Shown: positions 47,690 to 61,800 of the stretch, piece by piece
How positions within the stretch are numbered: the first letter of the stretch is position 1
Layout of the letters: every line of letters starts with the position of its first letter
Origin: Sarcophilus harrisii
Taxonomy: Eukaryota; Chordata; Mammalia; Dasyuromorphia; Dasyuridae
Assembly: GCF_902635505.1 (NCBI RefSeq)
Contig: NC_045428.1
Coordinates: 117,261,641 to 117,325,640, forward strand
Direction: 5' to 3'
DNA: 64,000 nt
Program-made: the position numbers and the translations under genes
The notes under the pieces: model-generated
Told to the model about the DNA's origin: nothing
The model's input: only the letters and a program-made list of their open reading frames with translations
Database searches by the model: none

Positions 47690-49345
47690 ATATTTAAACA
47701 AGGGTGTAAAAGATAGAAGTAATACTATAGTGGAAATAATGCTATAGAACACCCAGTTCTGGGAGTAAGATATAGAGCTGGTTCAGATGTGATATGGTAA
47801 TGATAGGGGAGCTTAAATTATTTGTTCAGCTGTATATATTTAGCTATATATTGGAGTTTTCTTTTTACTAAAAACCACCATTTGTTCAGCCAGCTGAAAA
47901 ATAAAGTTGTCTTGAATGATGATTTCTTCCATGTTCTGAAAAATGAAATCACAAAGGGAAATGCAATCCTGAATTTGAGTTCAAACTAGTAGATAAAATA
48001 GAAGTTATAGAAAGTTCCCTGTTTTAAAAACAAAAACAACATAAAAACAAACCATAGGCTGGCACCTATCTTAAGGCTTGGGAGGCTGGGTCTCAGAATT
48101 TAGAGAAAAGATAGATATGGTTGCATGCTGTAAGATTCTGTAAGGTAAGTTGATTGAAGAGGAATGGGATGTGCTGTGGAAGGTAATTGTTATTAATAAA
48201 AATGAGTGATGGAGGAAGAAAAGGGCTGCCTGTCCAAAGAAAGTATTAGGGATACACAAAATACATTGAACAACTCTTAAAGTTGATGTACAGACAATGG
48301 AAATAAACATAGGTAACTGGAAATGAATACAAAAGAAGGGACATGGTTTTTTAAACAAGTAAGAAATAAGTACAGAATTATTCCGAGGCTTATCTTAAAT
48401 GCTGTGTTCATTAAAAAAAAATCTTTTAAAATTATGTTGAAGATTAAACAATGGATAGGTATGTTATCTGGAATTGATTGAATGAGGGTAGTGGCAGAAA
48501 GAATCCAGTATTATTACTCAACTATTTTGCTTCTGTCAACGATATCCTTCATAAAACAAAATTGGTTCATAGTAAATTTAAACTGCAGATAAATGAAGTG
48601 ATGGAGTATCATATTGCTTTCAGTGATTTCAAGTCGGGATGAATGATGCATTTCAGGATATTGAAATTGTAATATGTAATTAGTGCTGAGCTCATGGTGA
48701 TGTTTAAGAAATCATGGAGCATGAGAGATTTGCGCTGTGCTGCTGGAGAAAGCTAAATGCCATCCAGTTTTTAAAAGGTGGGGATAAAGGATTCTTAAAA
48801 TGGTAGAATTGATTCCTGTTTAAACTCTAGAATGGATTATTAAAAGGATGGTTTGTGGACATTTGGAAAGAAAGCACTGATGGCTTATGAGCCAGAATAG
48901 TTTCATTAAAGAACAAGTTAAACTGGACTAACTTCTTCCCTTTTTTTTTTTTTTTTTTTGGACAGTGTTGCTAGACTGGCAGATCAGGGAAATTCCACAG
49001 ACATAGCATAATTTGATTTTAAGAAGACATTTCATTTTCTTGTTATTTTTGTGGACAAAATTGAGAAAGGTAGAATGAATTTTAGGTGTGTAGATGATTT
49101 CTGAATGGTATACTGGTGTCAATATTTATGACGTCTCTAATACTTTAATTTTTGTACTTGTCTTCTGTTGAGCATTTTTCTTAATGTGTAGTTTGAATGT
49201 TTTTTAGATTTGGTAGGTTATAGGATGCTGGGAGGGAGAGCTAATCTTTTGAATAACAGAATCAGGATTTAGAAAGATCTCCATAGACTACAATAGTAGA
49301 ATGCATCTAACAAGATAATTTTTAATAGGGATGATTACATACCTT
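47690..49345 (+). repeat. CR1/L3 LINE
   Basis: The best block is 48900-49300: gaacaagttaaactggactaac...ggacagtgttgctagactggcagatcaggg...gacatagcataatttgattt, matching CR1/L3 reverse transcriptase. Upstream blocks (aaatcacaaagggaaatgcaatcc) match the endonuclease-RT linker. A T-run at 48942-48959 interrupts. Decayed throughout. Confidence 0.7.
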
Positions 49346-51665
49346 TGTATTCAGAAAAGCACCTGCATGCCCAATTCATTGATCTTCCCTTTATTGATAT
49401 CAAATTTTAGAGATAAATATTTTCTCCTAAGTACTGCTTTGACTGCATCCCCTGAATTTTGGTATGTTGTCTTATTGTCATTATTGTTGATGAAATGATT
49501 GTTTCTATGATTTGTTCTTTGACTGATTCATTCTTTAGGATTATATTATTTAGTTTCCATTTAATTTTTAATCTGTGTTTTCACAGCCACTTATTTAATG
49601 CAAAATTGCATTATGATATGTAAAGGGTACATTTAATATTTCTGCTTTTCTGCTTTTGTTTGTGAGGTATTTATGTCTTAATACATGATCAGTTTTTGTG
49701 AAGGTGCATATATAGCCAAGAAAAAAAGGTAGACTCCTTTCTATTTCCATTCAGTTTTCTATGGAACTCTGTTATGTCTAACTTTTCTAAAATTTTATTC
49801 ATCATCATAACTTTTTCTTATTTATTTTCTGGTTAGATTTATATAACTCTTTTAAGAGGGGAAAGTTGAGGTCCCTCACTAGTATAATTTTACTATCTAC
49901 TCCTGTAACACATTAAACTTTTCTTTTAAGAATTTGGCTGCTCTGCCATTGGTACATGTATGTTTAGAATTACATATATGTTTAGAATTTATTACTCCAT
50001 TGCCTATGGTAACTCTTGGGAAAATGCAGTTTCCCTGATTATTTCTTTTAATTAGATCTACTTTAATTTTATTTTGCCTGAGATGACTATGACCTTTGCC
50101 TTTTTTTCCTACGGAAGCATAATAGATTTTGTTTGAACCTCTTATTTTAGCAGTGTGTTTCTGTCTCCAAGTGTGGTTCTTGTAAAAATATATAGTTGGA
50201 TTCTGGTTGCTACCTGCTTCTGCTTTAAGGTTAAGTTCATTCCATTAACATACCCAGTTATGATTACCAGTTGCACATTTCCCTCTATCCTGTTTTTTTG
50301 CTTATGTTCTTCTCTCTTTTTACCCTGTCCCTCCCCAAAAATTAGTTTTGTTTCCAAACACTGCCTCTCTTCATTTTCTTCTGTCATTCTCTTACCTTTT
50401 GTTTATCCCTTTCCCTTCTTACTTACCTTTTGAGTAAGATAGACGTCTGTCCCTTTATCCCCTGTTCCTCTTCTGTCCCTTCCTCCCTCCCTCGATTTTT
50501 CTTTCCCTTCCTTCTTCCTTTTTTCCACCCACCTTCCTAGAAGCAATTGAGGTTAAATGGCTTGGCCAAAATTCTCCTTATTCTACCACCAATGCTCTAT
50601 CCATTATGCCCTTGGTTTCCCCATAGATAGATTTCTTTAGTTGTGTATATATAGTTTTTTCCCTTTGAAACAGTTTAGTTGAAAGTGGGATTCAGGTGTT
50701 GTTTCCCCTACATTTTCTCCTCTACTGTAAAAGCTCTTCTTTGTACCTCTTTTATGTGACATAATTTTCCCTAATTCTTCCTCTCCTTTCCCCTTCTTCT
50801 AGTACATCCCTTTTTCTTGCCCATCCATTAGTTGGATTTTTTTAGATCATCACAACATAGTCAACTCACTCCCATTCCCTGTATAAGTTATTAGAGTTAC
50901 ATGTCTCCTATCTCCATATCTTACCCAATTTCTTGATGAATTCTCTATCATGTTTACCTTTTTTTGGGGGGTGGCGGTGGGGGAGGCATTTGGGGTTAAG
51001 TGACTTGCCCAGGATTACATATTTAGGAAGTGTTAAGTATCTGAGGTCACAGTTGAACTCAGGTCCTTCCAACTCTAGGGCCAGTGCTCTATCCACTGCA
51101 CCATTTAATTACCCCTACATATTTACTTCTCTTGAGCCTTAAATTTGAAAGTCAGATTTTGTCTTCATTTCTTGTCTTTTTATCAGGAATGCTTAAAAGT
51201 CTTCTATTTCATTGGATGTGTAATTTTTTTCCCCTAAAGAATTATACTCAATTTTGCTGGGTAGGTTATTGTTAGTGGTAATCCTAGCTCCTTTGCCTTC
51301 CAGAATATCATATTCCAAGTACCTTACCCTGTTAATGCCAAATCATGTGTGATCTTGACCCTATCTCCATGATACTTAGTTTCTTTATGACTGCTTGACG
51401 TAGTTTCTTTTTGAGCTGAGAGCTCTGGTGTTCAGTTTACATTTTGGGATTTTATTGGAGTTGTTCATTGAATTTCTACTTTACTGTCTGGTTCTAGAAA
51501 AATGGAGCAGTTTTCCTTGATAATTTCTTGAATTATAACATCTGGACTCTCTCTGGTCATGACTCTCTTCCAGTAATTCTTAAATTATCTCTCCTCAAAC
51601 TTTTTCCTAGAAGATCTTTCATATTTTCTTCTTATATTTTCATTCTTTTGATTTCTTTCCTGTGC
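49346..51665 (-). repeat. L1, minus strand: ORF2 endonuclease start, spacer and ORF1
   Basis: On the minus strand, 50387-50142 includes EGNVQLVIIT..VNGMN, the start of the L1 ORF2 endonuclease. 50130-49370 continues the endonuclease. 50400-50900 is the pyrimidine-rich spacer. 51660-51190 is ORF1 RRM/C-terminal region. A SINE at 50965-51115 and a SINE scrap at 50535-50625 interrupt it. Confidence 0.8.
50965..51115 (-). repeat. marsupial SINE in the L1 spacer, antisense
   Basis: ggcatttggggttaagtgacttgcccaggattacatatttagg...gtgctctatccactgcaccatttaattacccc. Imperfect flanks catgtttacct and catatttactt suggest a target duplication. Confidence 0.88.
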
Positions 51666-52269
51666 TGAGTGCTAGCATAGGGTCTCCCAAAATCTTTTTC
51701 TGAACACTTGCACAATCCTCACTGTCTTTGGACTGAAAGCTTCCGAGACTTATACTATTTTATTGCTTCTGCTAAGTCTTAACAGAGAAGTTGTTTCCAC
51801 ATATGCTCCTGGGCTAACCCCCTACCCCCATTGTCACAGAATTCTCTTTCTGACACTTCTTTAAGTTGTCTTGCACTGGAATTATGTCTCGCTTCAACTT
51901 TTTTTTTTTTTTTTTTTTTGGCTTTGCTGCTCCAAAATTAAATTTGATGTGTTATTTTAAAATAATTTGGAGGGGGGTGTTGGGAAAACATGGCTATAGT
52001 GCTTCCTCTATTTTAGCTCTGTTCTTGAAAGCCCATCAAAAACTTGTTAATTTTATGTGTTTCCCTCCATTTTTTTTTTTTTTTTGGTTTCCTACCCCTT
52101 CATTATATAGAAGAGAAACATCAAATAGAAGTGTGCTCAACACTAATGCTTTGTATTTGATGAAGTTTCTACTTCTCAGCCCCTCTTCTTTGTCCCAAAT
52201 CAAGACTACTCTAAAAGTTCTTAGCCTCAACTTCTTGCCCTTTAAAGTCTTCTTCATGTAGCCCTGTTT

Positions 52270-54130
52270 GAATTTAGGGTTTGTTTTTGTTATGATGAAT
52301 TTCTCCTTAGATCTATCCTCTCATTCCCCTTTTTCCACTGTCCCCCCTTTTTTTCCTGTTTCCTTTTTGAGTTAAATACATTTCTATATCAAACTATGTG
52401 TGTTCTAGATAAAAGTGAGGTTCATGTGATGCCTGACCCTCCACTGACTCCCCCTCGTCTTATTGAATTCCACAGTTGTGTAAGATAAATTACCTCACTT
52501 TTTCTTTCAGATGTATCTTTTCTCCCCTTCCCTTTCTTTTGTTCTCTTAAGCAAACTCATTTCTGGGACCTCTGTCTTGGACTCTCTATGATTCTGATTA
52601 TATTATTATTTTTAGGGAATACTTGTATCATTCCCCTTTCCCATTAAAATCAAATACTTAATTCTTAAATGTTTTCTGGTTGCAGAAAACTTTGACTCTT
52701 AAGAGACTGGGAAAAAATGACACACTGTATGTAGTTTCTCCTTCAATTTCCCAATTAATGATAGTCTAGTAGATTATGTTTATCAAGGGTACATTTCAGT
52801 GTAACACTTCAGGTTTTTTTTAACAATATTTTTTTTTGATAGTATATTTCCAAATATATACAAAGGCGGCTTTCAGTGTTCACTTTTGCAAAATTTTATG
52901 TTCCAAATTTAAGAATCACTGGATGATCCAAAAGCCACCCCAAAACAAACAAACAAAAAAGATCATAACTATCATATTTCAAAGATCTCTGATTATATTA
53001 TGCATTTCTACTTCCTTGCCACTACAAAAGGGGCTGCTACAAACATTTTTGCACATGTGGGTCCTTTTTCTTTTTTTATGATCTCTTTGGCCCAGTAGAG
53101 ACACTGCTGTATCAAAGGGTATGCAACAGTTTGATAGCCCTTTGGCCATAGTTTGGAATTGCTCTCCAGAATGATTGAATCAGTTTACAATTACATCAAC
53201 AACATATTAGTGCCCAGTTTTCCGACATCCTCTCCAACATTTATCATTATCTTCTCCAATCTGAAAGGTATTTAGTGGTATCTCAAAAATTGTTTTAATT
53301 TGCATTTGTTTAATCAATAGTGATTTAGAGCATGTTTTCATATGACTGGAAATGGCTCTAATTCTTCATCTGAAAATTGTCTGTTCATATCCTTTGACCA
53401 TCAATTGGAGAATAGCTTCTATTATGAATTTGAGTCAGTTCTCTATATATTTTAGAAATGAGGGGGACAGCTAGATAGCGCAGTGGACAGAGCACCAGCC
53501 CTGAAATCAGGAGAACCTGAGTTCAAATTTGGCCTCAGACACTTAACCCATCCTGGGCAAGTGACTTAACTCCGATTGCCTCAGCCTTCTCCTCTCCCCC
53601 CCCCCCCCCCAAAAAAAAAAAAAAAAAGAAAGAAATGAGGCCTTTATCAAAAATAGTTTTTCCCCCAGCTTTCTGCTTCCCTTTTAATTTTTGACTGCAT
53701 TGACTTTGGGCAAAAAAAAATTAATTTGATGTAATTAAAATTACCCATTTTGCTTTAGTTCTTTAGCCATATATTCCTTCTCCACACAACCTATCCCTTG
53801 TTCTTCTGATTTTTTTTTTTTTAATCATCCTTTATGTCTAAATCATGAACCTATTTCGATCTTATCTTGGTATAGAGTGTAAGATGTGAGTCAGTGCCTA
53901 GTTTCTGCCATGCTGTCTTCTAGTTTTCCCACCAACTTTTTGTCAAATAATGAATTCTTATGCCAGAAAATGGAATCTTTAGGTTTACAAAATACTAGAT
54001 TACTATAAGTCAATGACTATTGTGTCTTGTGAATCTAATCTGTTCCCCTGATCCCCAACTCTATTTCTTAGCCAATACCAAATGGTTTTGTTGACCACTA
54101 CTTTGTAAAGTTATTATTTGTAGTAGTTTT
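52270..54130 (-). repeat. L1, minus strand: spacer scrap, then 3' UTR and ORF2 C-terminal half
   Basis: 52815-54130 reads as antisense L1 from its 3' end through ORF2 (ccttgccactacaaaaggggctgc; gatttagagcatgttttcatatgac; gtcaaataatgaattctta). 52270-52800 resembles the L1 inter-ORF spacer. Split by a SINE at 53464-53630. Confidence 0.8.
53464..53630 (+). repeat. marsupial tRNA-derived SINE inserted in L1
   Basis: gggacagctagatagcgcagtggacagagcaccagccctgaaatcagg...gcctcagacacttaaccc, C-run and A-tail. Exact target duplication agaaatgagg at 53454-53463 and 53631-53640. Confidence 0.95.
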
Positions 54131-54939
54131 TAATTACTTCTCTAGGATTCTCTAAATGTGCCATCATGTGCTATGCAGAGAGTAATAGTTTTGTTTCTTT
54201 ATTACCTACCCTAATTCCTTCAATATGTGACATTTTATTTTTAAAAAATAATTGAAATATTAAGAGTCATGATATTAATTTGCTTGGAGCAAGCCAGTAA
54301 TTCTTTCTGTCTAGGTAAGCTATTGCTGCCCTAACTTTGTAGCTTGCTTTGGCTCAATGATCTTCCTCTTTGAGTGAAATAGAAACAACACAACTGACTC
54401 ATTTGGCAGAATCCTAGGATTCCCAGAAGTTCAGCCCTCTCTTCAGCTTGTCCTTACCGTGTCTGAAGCCATGATGCATGTACTACCAATCTAAAACTAA
54501 GAAGACTGGATCTTTTCCCCAAACTTCTTGACTTTGTTAAAAATAAAAAAGTTTATTTATCATAAGGATTTACTGCTGTACACCATTCTCAAATGACAAA
54601 TAAATTGTGTTCTAAGAATTCTTTTCTAATTTTTTTTTTTGAAAATCAATTTCATATTCCTAGGGAAAGTATTATTACAATTTATTATTATTTTCTTAGA
54701 CTAATCAACAAATATTTGTGTAATTGAATATAGGTAACCTATTATAGCTGAATTTTCAAAGTTTTTTGTCATCCTTAAATTTAGCACTACATAAATGAGT
54801 TATGGTTTTTATTGGCCTTAACTAAAGGTCTTGAGTGAGTTCATATAATAAATAAAGAGAATAAAAAATATATACTTTCTTCCCTCTTTCTGGGAATTAG
54901 TTGGCATTTACTTTCCATTCCAAATCTGTACTGCTTTTT

Positions 54940-55290
54940 TACTTCCTAATGCTCCCCACCCCTTTTTTTTTCTTTAAAAAAAGTTTTTCCAAAACAATTT
55001 CTTTCACCTAAGCATTTCTTCTGTATCACTTCAAAAAAGTCTAATATGTCTCTGAATTTCTCATATTCATTATTTCTTGGGTGTAATAATATTTTACTAC
55101 ATTCACATACCATTAATTGCTCAGCCTTCCCCCCAACTGATGGGCATTCACTTTGTTTACAGTTTTTGCTCTTAACAAAGAGTTTTGCTGTCACTGTTTT
55201 AGAATATATATGCCTCTTTTGTCATTTATTATTAACCCAGTTGTGAAATTGTTGGGTTAAAGAGTAGTAGCTTTTCTTGCCAAGTGCTCA
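54940..55290 (-). repeat. older L1 ORF2 3' fragment, antisense
   Basis: gctcagccttccccccaactgatgggcattcactttgtttacag is the reverse of the ORF2 C-terminal segment; the minus frame contains CPSVGGKAEQLMV. Confidence 0.7.
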
Positions 55291-56304
55291 TCTTACTCGC
55301 TCATTAAAAAACTTATATAGTGCTTAAATACTGAGGGAGGCACTAAAACTTAAGTTTAACTAAGGCTGGGCCCTGGTGATGACAACATCAAGATAGTAGA
55401 ATGCAATATAGAGCATGCAGTATAGTACAATGATAAGTCATAAAAGTAAATAATTGTATAATATACAATAATACATGGTAATTACACTGTGAAGTTGTAA
55501 AATAAAAATTCTGGTACTCTCAATTTGCCCTAAAAACCCCCATTTTGGAACTACACTCAGTTCTACTCAACTTTTCGATGTGCTTCCTTTCTTATTCTAT
55601 ATATCCCTTTTCACAATCAAAATTTTTATTTCTTTAATGTAAATTATGATAGCAAGTTACTACTACAAGATTAGATTAAACTAATTTAGAAAAATATGAT
55701 AATGGATAACTTTTAATCCTTTCAAGATTATTTGCTATTTGTAACATCTAAATGAATTTAATTTTAATTTAATTTGTAGAAGTTTAAAGGGAACGAATGC
55801 ATAATCTAGGAAAGTTAAAGAAAAAAAAATGTTGAAGGGTGAATTTGAGGGTAGAGACTTGGCAAATCAATAGATCCTTCTATCTTAAAGATAGATTTTG
55901 AGGGGTGAGAGTTGATTCCTTGTGGTCAGCTTCCTCGAGGTCTTCTGTTTTCTTAGTTTTTTCTGCTTCTGATCTTAAAAATGCTTTATAGTATAATTGC
56001 TTGAGTGACAGTATCAACAGGTGCTTTGGTTGATTGGATAAGATTGACTGAGATATCTTATTTCTATAATTATTTACAAATTATTTATACCTGTTTTTGA
56101 AACTATAATATTTGTATATGTCTTAATATAGTTCTGTAATTGAAATTAACTTACAGCTATTTAGAGTTGAAAATAGAAAAACACACAAGTTATGTGGGAA
56201 ATAAGAAATCCAACATATTACTACTTTTCATTCTTGATTTAGGAATTTTATTGAATTAAGAAAATGGCATGCTCTGAGTATTGGCTAAGTAATAAGTACT
56301 TACG

Positions 56305-56859
56305 TGTTATGGGCCAGAACTCTGAACTTGAAACAAAGGTTTCTTACAAGGTACTAAGTCAATGGAATTGATAGAGACAATAGTTATTTAATTTAGCATG
56401 GCTCAGTATGATTCATTTAATTCTACAAGGAGATGTTATGGGCCAGAACTTGAAACAAGGTTCTAAATGGAATTGAGAAGACAGTGGTTAAATATAGTTT
56501 AGCACTGATTTAATCCTACAACAAATAATGGTTTCCTAGTGATATAATGATTGGTGTATACTCAGTGTGGGGCATATAAGCAAGAGGCTCTCAGGGCCAG
56601 ACACAAATGTATTAGAATTTCTCGGAGCCTCAGCCAGGATTCAGTCAGGAGATTTAGAAGCCAGAGAAGGCAGGTGGGAGCAGAAGCTCTTGGAACTAAG
56701 GAGAGAGATAGACCTCCAGAAAAACTAGCCCAGCCCCAAGTGAAGGAGACAAGACTTTGAGAGACAATAAAGGGTTCGGACTTTAATACCTGGCTGCATT
56801 TGGGGTGATTACTGAACTGAAACTAAGGCTGTCTCCAGAGACTCCAAGAAAACCCAACA
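56305..56859 (+). mobile_element. solo LTR of an endogenous retrovirus (fossil), 5' end duplicated
   Basis: Begins TGTTATGGGCCAGAAC and ends ...AACCCAACA; an aataaagggtt poly-A signal lies near 56766. The first ~130 bp (56305-56433) are repeated, more divergently, from 56434. No internal retroviral region is adjacent, and no clear target duplication was found. Confidence 0.75.
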
Positions 56860-57529
56860 AAATAATATTACATTTTAGAGAAGAATATTACACTTAGTGA
56901 ACCTAAGCCATCATATGATTTATTTGTCAGAGGATAGTTTATCTCAAAAAAATAGAACATTGTTTTACTAGCAGTATTTTTTTTAATAGAATTTTTCTTT
57001 CTCTTGCTGGGTATTATATAGAAATGATGGTGATTCTATGGTTTCTGTTCTGCAAGTATGCTTAAGTTGCTTGATTTAATTTTTAGTTTGACTCTCTAGG
57101 ATTCTTTAAAATGTTCTTATGAAATGAAAAATGAAAATTTTCTTTATGCTCAGTTCTCTGATTTCTTTTGTTTTCCGGCTGTAGCAGACATTTCTAATAT
57201 TGTCAATAGAAGTGATGACAGTGGGCTACCTTTTTTCATCCCAATTTTATTGGAAGTGAGTTAACATTATATTTGATGTTCTTGAGATACATATTTACAT
57301 GTTTATACATGTATACACATGGTAGATATATACATATTTGCATACATATATGTGTATATTTTTTTAATCTATCTCTCTACATAGCTCTATCTAGAGAGAT
57401 GTATTTTAAAGAAAGGTCCATTCCTATATTTTCTACTCTGTGTGAAAGTGTGTGCGTTTGGGAGTTGTGTGAGCGCACTTAACAGAAATGGGTGTTATAT
57501 TTTCTTCAGTATTTAGTTTCATAGTTTTC

Positions 57530-58490
57530 TTCTCCAGTCCATTTCCTACTTTTACACTTGGGTACTTCAATATTCATGTTGCTATTCTCACAAACATTTT
57601 GATCTCCCATTTTCTCAAGGATGACTTTCACTTTTATTTCAGCCGTACAAAATGTTGGTCATACTCTTGATCTGAACATGACATTAGTCTTTTATTCATA
57701 TGATTGTGAACCTACTATAACCTCCTAAATTTACAGCTTTCCTGTACTTCATCCCTCCTAAATCTATTCACTCTCACTGATCTCCAATCATTCCAGCCCC
57801 TTGCCCTTCCCTCTCTTAGGTCATCATATTAGCTTTACTCTCACTTTCCCTTTTTTAATTTCCATCCTGTAGTTAAACAGTTTGAACATTTATTGTACTC
57901 AGCTCTCAAATCCCTTGCATGGCTGTCCTGTTACTACTTATGTCTTGCTAAACCTTGGCCTTGGATTAACCCACCTTATATCTCCTCTGCTACTTACACG
58001 TTGCTTACTTTTGATAGAGAAAGTCACACAAATGTTCCAATTGCATCCAATACAAATTGTTTTCTAGTTGCAACACAAGAGTTGTAATATGGAGTTCTGC
58101 TGTAATTTACCTTGTCAGTCAGTCAATAAATATTTATTAAACACTACTTAGCATATGCCAGACATTGTGCTGAGCACTAAGAATATAAAAAAAGGCAAAA
58201 ATAGCCCCTTCCCTTAAGGATCTTTTAATCTAATAGAGGAAGCCAACACGTGGGAAAAAAACAAAAGCTGAAGTTGGAATATAGAAGGGTGATGGGGTAG
58301 GACATGATGAAGTCCTTCCTACAGGTGGGAAATGATTAGGTATCTGCTCTGGGCCCTTTCTAAGATAATGAATCTAAAAGGGGGTCTTCAGGAGAGAGAT
58401 ACCCAAAGGGACAGGATGTTTTGAGTAAAAGTGTCTCAGATTTGATGCTGTTACAGGATGAGTTTTTGGAAACACTGAGGCTTGGAACCA
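57530..58490. repeat. L2 LINE pieces in opposite orientations
   Basis: 57535-58085 plus is L2 endonuclease-like (LGYFNIHVA, cf. GDFNIHV). 58105-58490 is the reverse of an L2 3' end (cagtcagtcaataaatatttattaaacac...cattgtgctgagcac). Confidence 0.7.
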
Positions 58491-58839
58491 TTAGTACCCT
58501 TCTTTCTCCCTATTTTAAATTTGATTTTTATTTTATCTTAAATCTCTTAAAAGACTAAATTTCTCAGACATAATAAAGATTGGTCTAAATATAGAAATTT
58601 TATCTTATAGCAAAAACTATAATCCTGTCTAGGCCAAAAGGGTTGAAGAAAAGAATTGCCCAACATCTTAATTTTGGTATTTATTATTTATAAGTGAAAA
58701 ATAAACAGCACATCTTAAAGAAATTTAAACTTAAAGTCTTAGTCATTAAAAAAAAATCTTCCTCCCCAGTCTATTGGTTTTTCTCTGCTACCTACAAACA
58801 TGTTTAGGTTTCCTTTTCTTAAAACACTCTTAATTTGGG

Positions 58840-58947
58840 GGCAGCTAGATGACGCAGTGAATAGAGCACCAGCCCTAAAGTCAGGTGACTCTGGACAAGA
58901 CTTAATGCCAATTGCTTCAGCAAAACCCAACAACAACGAAAAAACCC
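58840..58947 (+). repeat. short marsupial SINE
   Basis: ggcagctagatgacgcagtgaatagagcaccagccctaaagtcagg, then a shortened body and A-rich tail. Imperfect flanks ctcttaatttggg and cccttatttggg. Confidence 0.85.
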
Positions 58948-60150
58948 ACCCTTATTTGGGCATTGCTTCCCTTTAGCCTATAATCCTACATCACTTTGCC
59001 TTTTCACAAAAGCCAAATTCCTAGGAAAAACTTACACTCTAATCACTTGACTCAAAGTGCTCAAGATTTAAGCCTTTTGTTATCTTCTTAGTCAACAGGT
59101 GCTATTCTTCTATACCTTTAGTTTTTGGTAACTAATAATAATTAACATAGTTATCTTTACATTGCAAAATTTCTTCATTCTTTAGTAAATTTTATGTCTT
59201 TTCTCAGACAATTTTTTATAAACTGTTTAACCACTGAATTAAATTATAGGTACTTGGATATTATTCTAATACAGTCATTTTGTATCTGGTTAACTTCTAG
59301 TTCAAGTCCCTTATATCACAAATGAAAAAAAGTAGAGTCCCAGAGATATTGATTGGTCTGAATTTACATATTGTCAGAATTAGGACTAAAATACTCTTTC
59401 CACTATGCCACATTGCAACGAGAATCTGCATATGAGTATTTTAATCCACAGAACTTATTAATTATATATGATGAATATCATAGCTTACTTAATAACTCCT
59501 GTTTTTTGTCTTACAAGAATTCACTTAACTCTGTAAGTGTGCTTGACTCTTGAGAAATACTCAATTTCTTTATTTCATGTTTTCTGGTATAATCTTAATC
59601 TTACCAGAAAAGTAGATAATATAACAGTAGAACTTTATTTCTCTGCCTATTTCTCTTTTTACCTTATTCTCTTTACCTTCCCATGTCTATGATGATGAAT
59701 GCCACCATCAGCTTCTTTGATCATTATCAATCATGAGCTCCTTGTGAAACTGGTTCCCTTTTAAGTGTTTATTTCTTGCTTGGTTTTATATTTTGAAATA
59801 GGGATAAGTGAAAAAAGAGATAAATATAATTTCTTTGATACAGTGAACTCCTAACTAAGCAAATTCTCTCTGCCAATATAGCTTGCTACCTTCTCTAGCT
59901 TAAAATCTTAGAGGTACCTAAGGCACTTGAAAGTTGGTGACAGGTGGCATGAGAGGAAGAACTTGAACCCTGGCCTTTCTGACTCTGAGGTCAGCTCTCT
60001 TCTATGCTGTCTCTCATGTTATGAAAGATCTGTGAAAATTTACTCTTCTAAGAATTTTTGGATTACCAGAGGCCATTTTTTTGATACACACTCCCCCCCT
60101 ACACAAAATATATACACACACTTGACAGTTGAAGCTAGAAGTGCTGAATT

Positions 60151-60250
60151 AATGCTTTCGCTCTGTCCTTTATTGTATATAAATTGGATAAATCAGTTCA
60201 TTTCACCTGAGCCCCCACTTTCCTCAGTACACATTGATGGTCGAGGGTAG
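60151..60250 (+). repeat. unnamed repeat, arm A of an inverted pair
   Basis: From aatgctttcgctctgtcc through ttcacctgagcccccacttt to gatggtcgagggtag. About 90% identical, without gaps, to the reverse complement of 61801-61900. Family not recognised. Confidence 0.85.
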
Positions 60251-60879
60251 TCACTCTATCTAAGGTCTTTTTCAACCTTATATATATACAATGATTACAT
60301 TATCTTTTAGCAGTCCGAAGGGTAGTGTGGAGGTCCATTAAAAAGACTCTAGCCTCCAAAGTTAATAACTGAAGAGAATGTTTTCATAGCTGAGATGAAT
60401 TCATTGAGATGTATTATATTCTAAAGAAAGATGCTAATCTACTGCCTTGGACTGGGCCAGCCTCCACAAAAGTCCTACTTTCGTGTCCTTTTGTGGCATA
60501 AACTAGTATTTCAGAGGCCTTGACAATAAAGTGTAACGCTTGGTGGGTTCTACAAATCTAGGAAGATTTTGAATTATAAATTTAAGAACGGTGTGTCTGC
60601 TGTTTAGCATATTATCCTTGCTAAATACCAAGAGGCTTATCAGTAGTAGGTTGGTGAGGTGATGCATTCTTTGTCCATGATAATCCATGAAACAAGGAAG
60701 AATACACTATGATCCTTAAGCATTTTATTATTTTTTCTAGTCTCATAATATTTGGTATACCTCTGAATCTGTAAATTTATTTCATTAGCATTGCCATTTT
60801 TTTATATTGTACTTCAACCATCTCTCCTATTATTTAGGCTTATTTTTATTTTTCTAAATAGTTAATTGTATTCACATAT

Positions 60880-61645
60880 GATTGGCTCTGTGGAGAGTCC
60901 CATCTCTCCCCTATGATTATCAGTTGTGGTTCCTGTTTCCAACACATCACTGCCTATTTTTACTTGCAGTACTCCTCCATGGTGCTTTCTGTCTTCCCTG
61001 TACAAACTGCCCCATGCCACCTTTCCATATATTCAGTTGCCAAATCTTGCTATCTTTATTTCCATGTCTCTCATGGGTCTCCTTTATTCAGCCCCTACTC
61101 ACATCTCCTTTAGATCATTGCAATAGTGTCCTAATACATCTTCTTACTCAATCCTCTTCAAAAATACCAAAATGGTTTTCTTTACATACAGATCTATGTC
61201 ACACTTTCTCCCTCTGAAATTCCAGTGACTCCTTATTGCTATTAACATCAAATGTAAACTTCCTTGTTAAAATTTACAACCTGATGCCAATCTAAATCAG
61301 CATGCCCCTTTCTTGCTATCTCTCAGACAATGAGATTTTATTTTCTGTCTCTGTATCTTTGTATTGATTGTCTCCTATGCTTGCAGTGTCCTTCCTTTTT
61401 GTCTCTATCCTTCGAAACATGAGTTTTTTTCAGGACTGCTCGAGCACCAGTCTTTCTGCGTGAGAACTTTCCTGAACCTTCCAACTGCTAGTACCATACC
61501 CATCTTTTATATGTGTTTTATGCATACCCATATATGTGCCTCTTTCTCCCTTGCTAGAATATAAAACCATTAAGGAGCAAGGGTATTACTAATTTTATCT
61601 GGTACATGTTAGGTCCTTAATAAGTGGTTGTTGATTATTTTTCAA
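60880..61645 (+). repeat. L2 LINE 3' region
   Basis: ccagtgactccttattgctattaacatcaaatg...tagaatataaaaccattaaggagcaaggg...ggtccttaataagtggttgttga. Confidence 0.85.
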
Positions 61646-61800
61646 GAATTTCAGTTTAGCAAGCATTTATCAATACTAATTTTTATTAGGATAGTATGCA
61701 AGGCACTTAGTATACAAAGACCACAATAAAAGTGATTTCTGTTCAAGCTATTTTAAGAAATATTGAGGGAATCACATAAATGCTTGTTCCCTTTTAGAGT

